Source: Clostridia bacterium (GTDB lineage Bacteria; Bacillota; Clostridia; Christensenellales; Aristaeellaceae). Taken from it: a stretch of 64,000 nt of DNA. The stretch covers positions 1 through 64,000 of the forward strand of contig JAFWES010000046.1 of assembly GCA_017512805.1 (NCBI GenBank), written 5' to 3'. Below, one piece after another: positions 53,978 through 62,882 of the stretch; within the stretch, counting starts at the first letter, position 1; every line of letters begins with the position of its first letter. The position numbers were made by a program, and so were the translations under genes. The notes beneath the pieces were generated by a model. That model was not told the DNA's origin and did no database searches. It saw only the letters and a list, made by a program, of their open reading frames with translations.

Positions 53978-55525
53978 TTACTGCTTGCCGGCATACCATT
54001 CCCGAACCCGTTCGGTGACTTCAGTGCCGCCGATGCTGTACCAGCGGTCCACAAACTCGTCGAACTTGTCCAGGTCGTACTCGCCGGAGATGATCTTGGA
54101 AATATATTCCACATACAGGGTACGGTTCTGAATATCCTCATAGCCGTCATAGACGGAGGAGGGCATGCCGTCGGCGGCGATGATCTTCCCATCCGCCTGA
54201 TTGCCGTTGAGCAGGGCCAGGGATTCGTCAATCTGCCAGCTGTTCTCTTCGGTCCGGATCGCTTCCAGCCGGCTGCTGATCACGTCCACGGTTTCAACCT
54301 GGCATCCGGGGGTCTGGAGGATCAGCAGCTCCTGAGTCGCCTTGTCTTCCGGCAGCTTCACCTTTTTGCCGTCCACCACTTCGTGATGCATGCCTTCCAC
54401 GCCGTATTCCAGGTCCCGGTATTCCATGTTGTACTGGCAGTCCAGCACCCGGAACGCCGCCTTCATCAGCTGCTCGTCCTTCGCCACGTCCGCGGACACC
54501 ATCTTGCCGGAGTTGCCGGTGGGCTTGACGGTGATGAAGCCTTCATAGCCTTCCGCGCTGATCTGGGGCAGGTTGGCCACCTGGGCCTTGACGGCGCCGC
54601 CGGTGAAATCATAGATGCCCTGCAGCCGCTGATAGGCCACCCACGGAATATGATAGTACACGCCGATCCGGTTGCTGTCGAATTTCCCGGACCAGTCGCC
54701 GGCGGAGTTCAGCAGCGTTTCGGGATCCAGCAGGCCTTCCTTGTACAGGTCGGACACGAATTTCAGCGCTTCCTTCATGTTGGGGGTCACGGCAGAATAG
54801 GTGATCTGTCCATCATACACATCCCATTCCGGATAGCCTTCGTACATGGCCACGCCGTACATGGCAAACAGATAGTCCATCCAGCGGGCTTCCATCCGGC
54901 CGCCGGTGGGGATTTCGTCCGCGGCGCCGTTTCCGTTCAGGTCATTTTCCTTGAAGGCGCGCAGCACGTCCACAAACTCTTCCTGGGTTTTTGGCATTTC
55001 CTTGCCCACGGCTTCCAGCCAGTCCGTACGGATGTACGCGCCGTGCCGGGTGAAGGTGGTCACGTCCGGAATGGTCCAGATCCGACCCTGGCCGGTGGGA
55101 TCGTTGGCCTTGACGGTTTCCCATACGGAGGCGGGAATCGCTTCCCACACATGGGGCATGTATTCCGGCAGATAGTCGGTCAGATCCAGGGCGACCCCGT
55201 CGAGAATCATGCTGTTCTCGATGCCGTTGTTGTAGATGAAAATGTCGGGCATGTCATTGGCCGCCACCCGCAGCGCCAGCTGCTCCCGGTAAGTCTGGCC
55301 GCCGTTCCAGTCCACGTAGGGCATGTACACGCCCACGCCGATGGTTTCCTTCGTCAGGTTGTAGTAGGCGCCGCCGACTTCCGCCGGCAGGAATCCCTCG
55401 TTGGTGAACCAGTACTCGATATCCGGATAGGTTTCCGCGCTTTCCGCGGCGGCGATGCTCATGCCGGCGGTCATCATGACCAGCGCCAGCAGCAGGCCCA
55501 GGATACGGGAGGACAGTTTCTTCAT
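53978..55525 (-). CDS. ABC transporter solute-binding protein (LplA type)
   Basis: A 515-residue large binding protein. A signal peptide of about 28 residues (MKKLSSRILGLLLALVMMTA, ending at AAAESAE) contains no cysteine at all. The mature part has NDLNGNGAADEIPTGGR, GLLDPETLLN and the EYRDLEYGVEG motif found in this receptor group. It is 26 percent-level or lower in obvious likeness to the receptor at 44985 by eye, so the ligands may differ. It follows two permease genes. Confidence 0.9.
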   Translation of the reverse strand: MKKLSSRILGLLLALVMMTAGMSIAAAESAETYPDIEYWFTNEGFLPAEVGGAYYNLTKETIGVGVYMPYVDWNGGQTYREQLALRVAANDMPDIFIYNNGIENSMILDGVALDLTDYLPEYMPHVWEAIPASVWETVKANDPTGQGRIWTIPDVTTFTRHGAYIRTDWLEAVGKEMPKTQEEFVDVLRAFKENDLNGNGAADEIPTGGRMEARWMDYLFAMYGVAMYEGYPEWDVYDGQITYSAVTPNMKEALKFVSDLYKEGLLDPETLLNSAGDWSGKFDSNRIGVYYHIPWVAYQRLQGIYDFTGGAVKAQVANLPQISAEGYEGFITVKPTGNSGKMVSADVAKDEQLMKAAFRVLDCQYNMEYRDLEYGVEGMHHEVVDGKKVKLPEDKATQELLILQTPGCQVETVDVISSRLEAIRTEENSWQIDESLALLNGNQADGKIIAADGMPSSVYDGYEDIQNRTLYVEYISKIISGEYDLDKFDEFVDRWYSIGGTEVTERVREWYAGKQ

Positions 55526-55550
55526 GGTTTCTCCTTCTTTCGTTTGTATT

Positions 55551-55581
55551 ATTTTTCTTCCCGCTTCCGGGAAGGAAAAAT
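55551..55581 (-). promoter_or_regulatory. Hairpin between permease and binding-protein genes
   Basis: ATTTTTCTTCCCG (55551-55563) pairs with CGGGAAGGAAAAAT (55568-55581) with one bulged G. On the minus strand a T-poor AATAATAC follows, so it is unlikely to be a full terminator. It may set the ratio of receptor to permease messages, as the hairpin at 5144 might in the sialate operon. Confidence 0.5.
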
Positions 55582-55589
55582 CGTTCGGC

Positions 55590-56477
55590 TTATCCCTTGA
55601 CGGAGCCCAGCATGGCGCCCTTGGCGAAGTATTTCTGCACAAAGGGATAGATGAGCAGCACGGGAATCATGGAAAAAATCACGGCGGCCGCCCCCAGCGT
55701 TTCGTTGGTATAGTTGGCCGTGCTGACCTTCACCGCCGCGGCGATATCGCCGGAGGCGGCGTTCACCAGCTGGTGGATTTTCAGCTGCAGGGGGAACAGC
55801 GCGGTGTCCTGAATCATCATCAGCGGGGTCGCGTACTGGTTCCATGCCCCCACGCCGTAGAACAGGCCCACCGTCGCGATCACCGCCTTGGAAGAGGGCA
55901 GCACAATCTGGAAAAACATCCGGAATTTCCCGCAGCCGTCGATCTCCGCCGCCTCCTCGATTTCGGAGGGAAAGGTCTGGAAGAAGCTGCGCATGACCAG
56001 CAGGTTATAGGCCGAAATCACCTGGGGAATCACCATGGCCCAGAAATTGTTGTACAGCCCGTAGCCCCGCAGGGTCAGGAAATACGGGATGGTGGGCGCC
56101 TTGAAAATCATGGTAAACACCACGATCAGCATCAGCGCCTTCACCGGCGCGAAATGCTTCTTCGACAGCGGATATGCCATCATGGCGTTGATCAGCAGGG
56201 AGATCACCACCACCAGCGCCGTGGAGGCGGCCGAGATCCCCAGCGACGTCCACAGGCTCACGTTGGAAAGCATGAACTGCCAGGAGGCAAAGGTCAGATC
56301 CACCGGCAGCAGCCCAATGGAGCTGGTCTGGGAGGCGATCTTCGAGCTGAGCGAAACGGCCAGCTCCGCGATCATCGGCACCGCCATGACGATTCCGAAA
56401 AGAATCAGAAACACCAGCACAAACAGGTTAAAAGCGTGATCCCCGGCCGATTCCCTGATGCGGTTTTTCGCGTTCAT
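55590..56477 (-). CDS. ABC transporter permease (LplC/YtcP type)
   Basis: A 295-residue permease. The EAA loop has EAAEIDGCGKF near residue 178 and the C-terminus is FAKGAMLGSVKG. The ATG at 56477 shares its first base with the stop codon of the preceding permease (TGATG) and has GGAGGG at the right distance; an in-frame GTG two codons earlier lies too close to that site. Confidence 0.92.
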   Translation of the reverse strand: MNAKNRIRESAGDHAFNLFVLVFLILFGIVMAVPMIAELAVSLSSKIASQTSSIGLLPVDLTFASWQFMLSNVSLWTSLGISAASTALVVVISLLINAMMAYPLSKKHFAPVKALMLIVVFTMIFKAPTIPYFLTLRGYGLYNNFWAMVIPQVISAYNLLVMRSFFQTFPSEIEEAAEIDGCGKFRMFFQIVLPSSKAVIATVGLFYGVGAWNQYATPLMMIQDTALFPLQLKIHQLVNAASGDIAAAVKVSTANYTNETLGAAAVIFSMIPVLLIYPFVQKYFAKGAMLGSVKG

Positions 56478-57418
56478 CACCACAGCCCTCCGTCCTCTGA
56501 AACCTTTTTGGAAAGGCGGTTGAAGATCACCACCAGGATGAAACCGATCACGGACTGAAACAGCCCCACCGCCGTGGAAAAGCTGTACTTTCCCTGCTGG
56601 ATGCCCGAGCGGTATACATAGGTGTCGAAGATATCCGCCACGTCGTAGGTCATGGGCGTATACAGGTTGAACACCTGGTCGAATCCCAGATCCAGAAAGC
56701 TCCCGATGTTGATCAGGAACAGCGTCACCGCCGTGGGTAGGATCATGGGAAAGGTGATGCGCGTCATCTTCTGGAACCGGGAGGCGCCGTCGATGGAGGC
56801 CGATTCATAGATCCCCGGATCAATGCCGGAAATGGCCGCCAGATACACCACCGTCCCCCATCCGGACTCCTTCCAGATGGAAGTCAGCACGTAAACCGGG
56901 CGAAACCAGGGGCTTTTCTGCATGGGCAGGATCATGTCCAGCCCGAAAGCCGCGCGGATCTGGTTGAACAGCCCGCCGGATCCCAGTACGTCGAAGGTCA
57001 GCCCGCCCACAATGACCCAGGAGATAAAATGTGGAATCGTCACCACCGTCTGAATGCTCTTCTTGATCCGGGGCTGGCGCAGCTCGTTGAGCAGCAGGGC
57101 CAGCAGAATCGGAACCGGGAAAACGATCAGCGTCTTGAGCGCCCCCAGGATCAGCGTGTTGCGGAACACCCGATGAAAATCGTCATAGTTCAGCAGCTTC
57201 CGAAAATTCTCCAGCCCGATCCAGGGGCTGCCCCAGATTCCCTTCCGCAGCGAAAAGTTCTGGAAGGCGATCACGCTGCCGGCCATCGGAATGTACTTGA
57301 TCAGGATCAGAAAGGTCAGCCCCGGCAGAATCATCACATAATAGGGCCAGAAGTTTCTGAAATGCCTCCCCAGCCTGGCGATGCGGGAAACGGAAGCGGA
57401 ACGCCCGACCTGAGCCAT
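56477..57418 (-). CDS. ABC transporter permease (LplB type)
   Basis: A 313-residue permease. The first segment (about 24-45, YYVMILPGLTFLILI) is followed by the typical GSVIAFQNFS. The EAA loop has ESASIDGASRF near residue 217. It is the first gene of the leftward ABC operon. The upstream gap to the divergent glycosidase (57419-57686) is AT-rich in its middle part and should hold promoters, but I cannot place good -35/-10 pairs. Confidence 0.92.
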   Translation of the reverse strand: MAQVGRSASVSRIARLGRHFRNFWPYYVMILPGLTFLILIKYIPMAGSVIAFQNFSLRKGIWGSPWIGLENFRKLLNYDDFHRVFRNTLILGALKTLIVFPVPILLALLLNELRQPRIKKSIQTVVTIPHFISWVIVGGLTFDVLGSGGLFNQIRAAFGLDMILPMQKSPWFRPVYVLTSIWKESGWGTVVYLAAISGIDPGIYESASIDGASRFQKMTRITFPMILPTAVTLFLINIGSFLDLGFDQVFNLYTPMTYDVADIFDTYVYRSGIQQGKYSFSTAVGLFQSVIGFILVVIFNRLSKKVSEDGGLW

Positions 57419-57686
57419 CACGGATCACCTCTTTCTCCTGTCTGCCCTCATTTTACACGGCGTCTCCCCTCCGGCCAATCCCCCATTTTTAAGCATTTAC
57501 CCTGACAAATTTAAGAAGCCGCGCCAAAGCCATGGACAGGCTACGCGTCATTCTGTTAAAATATCGGCGGAACCAAAAGGGCGTCCTTTCACGCCACCGA
57601 ACTGCCTCTTTTTGTAACGATTTGTCGCTCCGCTTTCTGGACTGAACAGTGACCTCATTATTTTTAGAAAAGGATGGATTGTAACC

Positions 57687-60323
57687 ATGAACCAAACCAT
57701 TCAGGCCCTTCTGAACGGTCAGGAGGAAAATCATGTGCTGCCCTTTTTCTGGCAGCATGGGGAAACGGAGGCCACCCTCCGGGAAATGGTGGCCGCCATT
57801 CATGGCTCATCCTGCCGGGCCGTATGCGTGGAAAGCCGGCCCCATCCGGATTTCTGCGGTCCCAAATGGTGGCAGGATATGGATGTGATCCTGGACGAGG
57901 CCCGCCTGCGGGGCATGAAGGTCTGGATCCTGGACGACAGCCACTTCCCCACCGGCTTTGCCAACGGCGCGCTGGCCGGAAAGCCGGACAGCCTCTGCCG
58001 TCAGCAGATTTTTCTCAATTCGCTTCCCCTGCCCGCCGAAGGCGGATCCCTCCGGATCGATCTAAGGGAACGGCAGCTGCTGCAGGCGCCGGCCCGGGTG
58101 CCGGCCAACCCGATGGAAGCCCGCTTTTTCAACATGCCCCCGGCCCGCGTCTTCAGCGACGACCGGGTGCTGCGGGTCTCCCTTGTGCAGGGCGAAACGG
58201 AAACGGATCTGACCGGCTGTCTCTCCGGCGAAACCCTTTCCTTTGAAAAGCCGGCCGGAGAGGCCGAGCTGCGAGTGCTGGTGGTCAGCCGGAACGCCGG
58301 TTTCCACCGGAATTACATCAATATGACGGAAGCGGACAGCGTCCGGGTGCTGATCGACGCGGTCTACGAGCCTCACTGGCAGCATTACGCCCCGGATTTC
58401 GGCCACACCATCGCCGGTTTCTTTTCCGACGAGCCGGAGCTGGGCAACGGCTTTCTGTATGACAAGGGCAATCTGCTGGGCTCCCGGCAGGATCTGCCCT
58501 GGGGAAAGACGCTGGAAGCCGAGCTGCGCCAGGCCCTGGGCGAGGGCTGGACGCGCCTGCTGGAGCGGCTGTGGCAGGCGGATACGGATCCGGAAACCGC
58601 CCGCGTTCACGCGGTGTACATGGATTGTCTGACCCGCCTGGTCCGCCGGAATTTTTCAGAGCAGCTGGGCGCCTGGTGCCGGGAGCATGGGGTGATGTAC
58701 ATCGGCCATGTCATCGAGGACGATGGGCATCATTGCCGGACCGGTTCCAGCCTGGGCCATTATTTCCGGGGCCTGGAGGGACAGGATATGGCCGGGATCG
58801 ACGATATCGGCGGCCAGGTGCTCCCCCAGGGGGAGGATGAGCCCCGGGTCAACTTCATGGGCTTCCCCCGGGACGGCGCCTTTTACCATTACGGCCTGGC
58901 CAAGCTGGCTCAGAGCGCGGCGGCGCTGGAGCCCCGGAAGGCCGGCCGCGCCATGTGCGAAATCTTTGGCAATTACGGCTGGGAGGAAGGCCTTCGGCTG
59001 GAAAGATACCTGGCGGATCATTTCCTGGTCCGGGGCATCAACTATTTCGTTCCCCATGCCTTCAGCGGCCTCGACTTCCCGGATCCGGACTGTCCGCCGC
59101 ATTTTTACGCCCACGGTCACAACCCCCAGTACCGGCATTTCGGCCGCCTCATGACCTATATGAACCGGGCCGCCACGCTGACCTCCTCCGGAAGCCACCG
59201 CATCCCCGTGGGCATTCTCTATCACGGGGAAGCCGAGTGGTGCGATACCGAGGCCATGCCCTTCGAGGTTCCGGGCCGCAGGCTGTATGACGCGCATCTG
59301 GACTGGCATGTGATTCCCGCGGACGCGCTGGCGAATCCGGATCTTTGCCGGGCGGAGAACGGGGCCTGCGTTGTGAACGGCAACCGCTACCGCGTGCTCG
59401 TCGTTCCCGGCAGCGCCAGCCTCTGCCGCGCCGCGGCGGAAAGCCTCGGCCGCCTGACCGAAGCCGGCGTTCCCGTCCTGTTCGCGGAGCGCAGGCCGCG
59501 TTTCGTCAGTGAAACCGGCGCGCCGTTGCCCCCGTCCCTGGACGCCTGCCCCGTCCTTTCCCTGGATGCGCTGGCGGACGCCGTCCGGAACGCGGGCGCC
59601 GAGGGACCGGTGCTGGATCCCCCCTGCGACCGGGTGCGCCTGCTGGACGTTCGGGGAACCCCCCCCCTGGTCATGGTCGTGAACGAAGGCACCTCGCCCT
59701 GGACCGGAACCCTGTTCCTCCCCGATTTCCCGGACGATGCCTTCCTCTATGACGCGTATGAAAACCGCTGCCTTCCCGCCCGGCGGGCCGGAGAGGGCTT
59801 CCGCCTGACGGTGGAACCGCTCAAGTCCCTTTTCCTGGTCTCCGGCCCCTGTGATGCCCCGCTTTACACCCTTCCGAAAGCCGGCGCGGAAATCCCCCTC
59901 TCCGGCTGGCAGCGCTCCCTGTGCGAAGGGGCGGCGTATCCCCTCTTCTCCGATCCCGTCGGGACCATCGTCCCCGATGGCGCCCGGGTCGCGGAGGAAT
60001 GCCCCGCCTTCTCCGGTTTTGTCCGGTATGACTGCGGCTTTGACCTGCCGGACGCCTCGCCCCTGCTGCTCCGCATCGAGGATGCGCAGGAGGGCGTGGA
60101 AGTCTTCCTCAACGGAGAAAGCGCCGGCCTCCAGGGCGTGCCGCCCTTTGTGTATTCGCTGCAGGGCGTCCGGGGCAAAAACCATCTTCGCATCGAGGTG
60201 GCCACCACCCTGGAACGGGAATGCTATCCACTGCTGGAGGGCTATCGGAAGATGCTGGCCCGGGTGCCGGTCTGCGCCAGCGGCCTGACGGGCTCCGTAT
60301 CCCTCTTCAGCGCCCGCCCCTAA
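57687..60323 (+). CDS. Putative cytoplasmic glycoside hydrolase (GH106-like)
   Basis: An 878-residue protein without a signal peptide. Its N-terminal half has GMKVWILDDSHFPTGFANG (about residue 71-89) and GFFSDEPELG (about 246), which resemble the DDxxxPSG and FTDEP motifs of GH106-type alpha-L-rhamnosidase relatives. Conserved acids there are likely catalytic. The C-terminal 300 residues look like beta-sandwich domains (GVEVFLNGESAG). It probably attacks oligosaccharides brought in by the adjacent ABC system. The exact family and the sugar are uncertain. It is transcribed divergently from that system. Confidence 0.6.
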   Translation: MNQTIQALLNGQEENHVLPFFWQHGETEATLREMVAAIHGSSCRAVCVESRPHPDFCGPKWWQDMDVILDEARLRGMKVWILDDSHFPTGFANGALAGKPDSLCRQQIFLNSLPLPAEGGSLRIDLRERQLLQAPARVPANPMEARFFNMPPARVFSDDRVLRVSLVQGETETDLTGCLSGETLSFEKPAGEAELRVLVVSRNAGFHRNYINMTEADSVRVLIDAVYEPHWQHYAPDFGHTIAGFFSDEPELGNGFLYDKGNLLGSRQDLPWGKTLEAELRQALGEGWTRLLERLWQADTDPETARVHAVYMDCLTRLVRRNFSEQLGAWCREHGVMYIGHVIEDDGHHCRTGSSLGHYFRGLEGQDMAGIDDIGGQVLPQGEDEPRVNFMGFPRDGAFYHYGLAKLAQSAAALEPRKAGRAMCEIFGNYGWEEGLRLERYLADHFLVRGINYFVPHAFSGLDFPDPDCPPHFYAHGHNPQYRHFGRLMTYMNRAATLTSSGSHRIPVGILYHGEAEWCDTEAMPFEVPGRRLYDAHLDWHVIPADALANPDLCRAENGACVVNGNRYRVLVVPGSASLCRAAAESLGRLTEAGVPVLFAERRPRFVSETGAPLPPSLDACPVLSLDALADAVRNAGAEGPVLDPPCDRVRLLDVRGTPPLVMVVNEGTSPWTGTLFLPDFPDDAFLYDAYENRCLPARRAGEGFRLTVEPLKSLFLVSGPCDAPLYTLPKAGAEIPLSGWQRSLCEGAAYPLFSDPVGTIVPDGARVAEECPAFSGFVRYDCGFDLPDASPLLLRIEDAQEGVEVFLNGESAGLQGVPPFVYSLQGVRGKNHLRIEVATTLERECYPLLEGYRKMLARVPVCASGLTGSVSLFSARP

Positions 60324-60333
60324 AAGGAGAAAA

Positions 60334-60360
60334 GGAGACAGGGGACGGTTCTCTGTCTCC
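60334..60360 (+). terminator. Terminator repeat, copy 5
   Basis: GGAGACAG, loop GGGACGGTTCT, CTGTCTCC, then TTTTTG, starting 11 bases after the glycosidase stop codon. It is identical to copy 4 read on the other strand, including the loop. Confidence 0.9.
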
Positions 60361-60379
60361 TTTTTGAAAACAGAAAACA

Positions 60380-60430
60380 GGGGACGGCTCTCTGCGTGAA
60401 TCCTATCGTAGAGAACCGTCCCCGTTTTTT
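60380..60430 (+). terminator. Second terminator after the glycosidase, built from the same repeat
   Basis: GGGGACGG...CTCTGCG (60380-60396) pairs with CG-TAGAGAACCGTCCCC (60407-60423) and is followed by GTTTTTTG. The arms are two halves of the repeat loop placed in inverted order, so this may be a rearranged copy. It also protects the convergent phosphohexomutase gene that ends at 60453. Confidence 0.85.
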
Positions 60431-60452
60431 GTCCGTGTGTATCATGTGTATA

Positions 60453-61883
60453 TTATGACCCTACCCCTGTCTGAAGCCCGCAGAAGCGCTGCATCAGATC
60501 GGCCAGGCGCGCGGCTTCCTCCGCCGTCTCCCCTTCCGCGAAAACCCGGATGCGGGGTTCCGTGCCGGAGAAGCGGGCGATGGCCCAGGCGCGGTCGCCA
60601 AAATACACCTTGCAGCCATCCACCCGGCTGATCCGCGTCACCTCCCGGCCAAAGTCCGGCAGGCGCTTTTCCACCATGAGCAGCCTGTGAAGGCGCTCCC
60701 TGTCCTCCGGGGTCAGGGCAAAATCCCGCTCCACCATGGCGCAGGAGCCGTAGCGTGCGTACAGATCCGCGATCAGGGCCGACAGGGGTTTGCCGGTCTT
60801 GCTGATCATTTCGATCAGCAGGGAGGCGGCATACAGCCCATCCTTCCCCAGAATATGCCCCCTTACAGTCAGCCCGCCGGAGGACTCTCCGCCGATGATC
60901 GCGTCATAGGTTTCCATGCCGGCGGAAATATGCTTGAAGCCCACCGGAACCTCCACGCAGGTCTGTCCCCAAGCCTTCGCGATGCGGTCCAGCAGGTGGG
61001 ACGTGGCGATATTGCGAACCACGGCGCCCCGCCAGCCCCGGACCTCCAGCAGATAGTTATACAGAAGGGCGAGGATTTCATTGGCGCTGACGTACCGCCC
61101 CTGCTCGTCGATGACCCCCAGCCGGTCCGCGTCCCCGTCCGTGGCGATGCCCAGATCGGCGTTATGCTCCCGGACCGCCATCTGCAGATCCATCAGCGTA
61201 TCCGGATTGGGCGCGGGAAGATGCCGGCCGAAAAAGGCGTCGTGCCGGTCGTTGATCACGTCCACATCGCATCGGGCCGTATACAGAATGGTCTGCAGCC
61301 CCGTCAGGCTGACGCCGAACATGGGGTCCAGCACGATGCGGGGCCGGCGGCGGCGGATGGCCTCCAGGTCGATCTGGGCCATGATGGAATCCAGATAGTC
61401 GTCCCGGGGATCGATGAAGCGGATTTTCCCTTCCGCCAGGGCCTGCTCGAAGGGAATCTCCCGAATTCCTTCCGGATCCAGGGCGTTGGCCTGCTCCTGG
61501 ATGGAATCGGTGAAGGACACTTCCGCGTCCCGTCCGCCATGGGTGAACAGCTTGATGCCGTTATAGATCGCGGGATTGTGGCTGGCCGTGATCATCGCGC
61601 CATAGGGAAGGCCCAGATGGCGGACAGTAAACATGACCTGGGGCGTGGGGCAGGAAAGATTGACGAAGCGGACAAAGACCCCCTCCCCCGCCATGACCTG
61701 CGAAAACCAGATGGCCGCCTCCCGGCTCAGAAAGCGCCGGTCATAGCCAATGCAGATCCCGGTCTCCGCCTTGCCTTCCGCCCGCATCCTCCGGGCCAGC
61801 GCGGCCGCCACGGTGCGGATATTCGCCCGGGTAAAGCCGTCGCCGATAATGGCGCGCCATCCGCCGGTTCCAAATTGAACCAT
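60453..61883 (-). CDS. Phosphoglucomutase/phosphomannomutase family enzyme
   Basis: A 476-residue alpha-D-phosphohexomutase. The start MVQFGTGGWRAIIG is typical. The active-site serine S101 is in ITASHNP, the magnesium loop is DGDADR (about 240), and the sugar-binding loop is GGESSGG (about 320). It interconverts the 1- and 6-phosphates of glucose or mannose. It supplies or drains sugars released by the uptake block. It stands alone on the minus strand, after the palindromic element. Confidence 0.92.
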   Translation of the reverse strand: MVQFGTGGWRAIIGDGFTRANIRTVAAALARRMRAEGKAETGICIGYDRRFLSREAAIWFSQVMAGEGVFVRFVNLSCPTPQVMFTVRHLGLPYGAMITASHNPAIYNGIKLFTHGGRDAEVSFTDSIQEQANALDPEGIREIPFEQALAEGKIRFIDPRDDYLDSIMAQIDLEAIRRRRPRIVLDPMFGVSLTGLQTILYTARCDVDVINDRHDAFFGRHLPAPNPDTLMDLQMAVREHNADLGIATDGDADRLGVIDEQGRYVSANEILALLYNYLLEVRGWRGAVVRNIATSHLLDRIAKAWGQTCVEVPVGFKHISAGMETYDAIIGGESSGGLTVRGHILGKDGLYAASLLIEMISKTGKPLSALIADLYARYGSCAMVERDFALTPEDRERLHRLLMVEKRLPDFGREVTRISRVDGCKVYFGDRAWAIARFSGTEPRIRVFAEGETAEEAARLADLMQRFCGLQTGVGS

Positions 61884-61910
61884 GCTCCTTCCCCCTTCTT
61901 TCTTTCTATC

Positions 61911-62095
61911 GTAACTTTTCAGTCCCTCAAGCGCAGCGCTGAGGTGTTTCCCTCCGGGGGCCTTGAGTCTCGCCGGTTCTTAGTGATTGGCGAGGCGAAT
62001 GCCGAAGACAGAGCTTAGAACCGCTGCGTAAGCGAACGGAGCCGCGAGGCGTCCCCAGGAGGGGAATACCTCAGTGCGGAGCGACTGATTAGCTA
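61911..62095. repeat. Long palindromic element (MITE-like or structured RNA)
   Basis: The outer ends GTAACTTTTCAGTC (from 61911) and GACTGATTAGCTAC (to 62095) are imperfect inverted repeats. Next come CTGAGGTGTTTCCCTCC (61939-61955) and GGAGGGGAATACCTCAG (62058-62074). Inside, GGTTCTTAG (61975-61983) pairs with CTTAGAACC (62014-62022) with one mismatch. The ends match the short repeats at 25767 and 53860. It fills the gap between the phosphohexomutase and the YesN-like regulator, with no coding capacity that I recognise. Confidence 0.65.
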
Positions 62096-62110
62096 CTCTG
62101 AATCAGATCA

Positions 62111-62869
62111 TCACTCCGATTTAGGAACCATTCGGGCGGCCCGGTATTCTCCCGGGGTCCGCCCGGTGATTTTTTTGAAGGTTTTGCTGAAATGCGCCAC
62201 ATCGGAAAAGCCGGTATCATAGGCCACATCCACAATCCGGCGGCCCGGATCCCGGAGCAGCTCCCGGGCGGCGTCGATCCGCATCCCGTTCAGCAGCTCC
62301 AGAAAGCCCATGCCCATTTCCCGGTTCAGCAGCTTGGAAAGATGCCACTGGCTGACATATACATGCTCCGCCACCGCCTCCAGGGTCAGATGCTCCGCGC
62401 AGTGCGCCCGCATCCAGGCCAGTGCGTTTTCAACGATATAGCCGTGGGCGGCGGAAACCTCCGGGATCTCGGCCTCCTCCCGCTCCACGGGCAGAGCATC
62501 CAGCCGGGCGGTCATGGCCCTGACCGCTTCCTCCAGCTCCTCCATATGGCTGGGTTTAAGCAGATACCGGCACACGCCCAGGCGGATCGCCTGCTGGGCG
62601 TACTCAAAGTCCCGGTAGGCGGTCAGCACGGCGATCTGCATCCGGGGAAACTCGCTGCGAACGGCGGCCGCCATGGTCAGCCCGTCCACATTGGGCATGC
62701 GGATATCCGTCAGCAGGATGTCCGGGCGCTTCTGCCGGATCAGTTCGATGCCGGCCTGTCCGTCCGCGGCGGTGCCAACTACTTCGCATCCCAGTTCCCC
62801 CCAGCGGACCACGGAGGAAAGCCCACGGACGATGAGCCGGTCGTCGTCCACGATGACAGCTTTATACAT
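62111..62869 (-). CDS. YesN-like response regulator (short)
   Basis: A 252-residue regulator. The receiver (1-118) has the phosphorylation site D55 in LTDIRMPN and the lysine in LLKPS. The AraC domain (about 150-245) has LTLEAVAEHVYVSQWHLSKL and IVDVAYDTGFSDVAHFSKTF as its two helix-turn-helix units. It is shorter than the regulator at 50916 because the linker is reduced. The gene follows the binding-protein gene at 62883 by 13 bases; its kinase is probably encoded beyond the window. Confidence 0.92.
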   Translation of the reverse strand: MYKAVIVDDDRLIVRGLSSVVRWGELGCEVVGTAADGQAGIELIRQKRPDILLTDIRMPNVDGLTMAAAVRSEFPRMQIAVLTAYRDFEYAQQAIRLGVCRYLLKPSHMEELEEAVRAMTARLDALPVEREEAEIPEVSAAHGYIVENALAWMRAHCAEHLTLEAVAEHVYVSQWHLSKLLNREMGMGFLELLNGMRIDAARELLRDPGRRIVDVAYDTGFSDVAHFSKTFKKITGRTPGEYRAARMVPKSE

Positions 62870-62882
62870 GCGTTTTCTCCTT

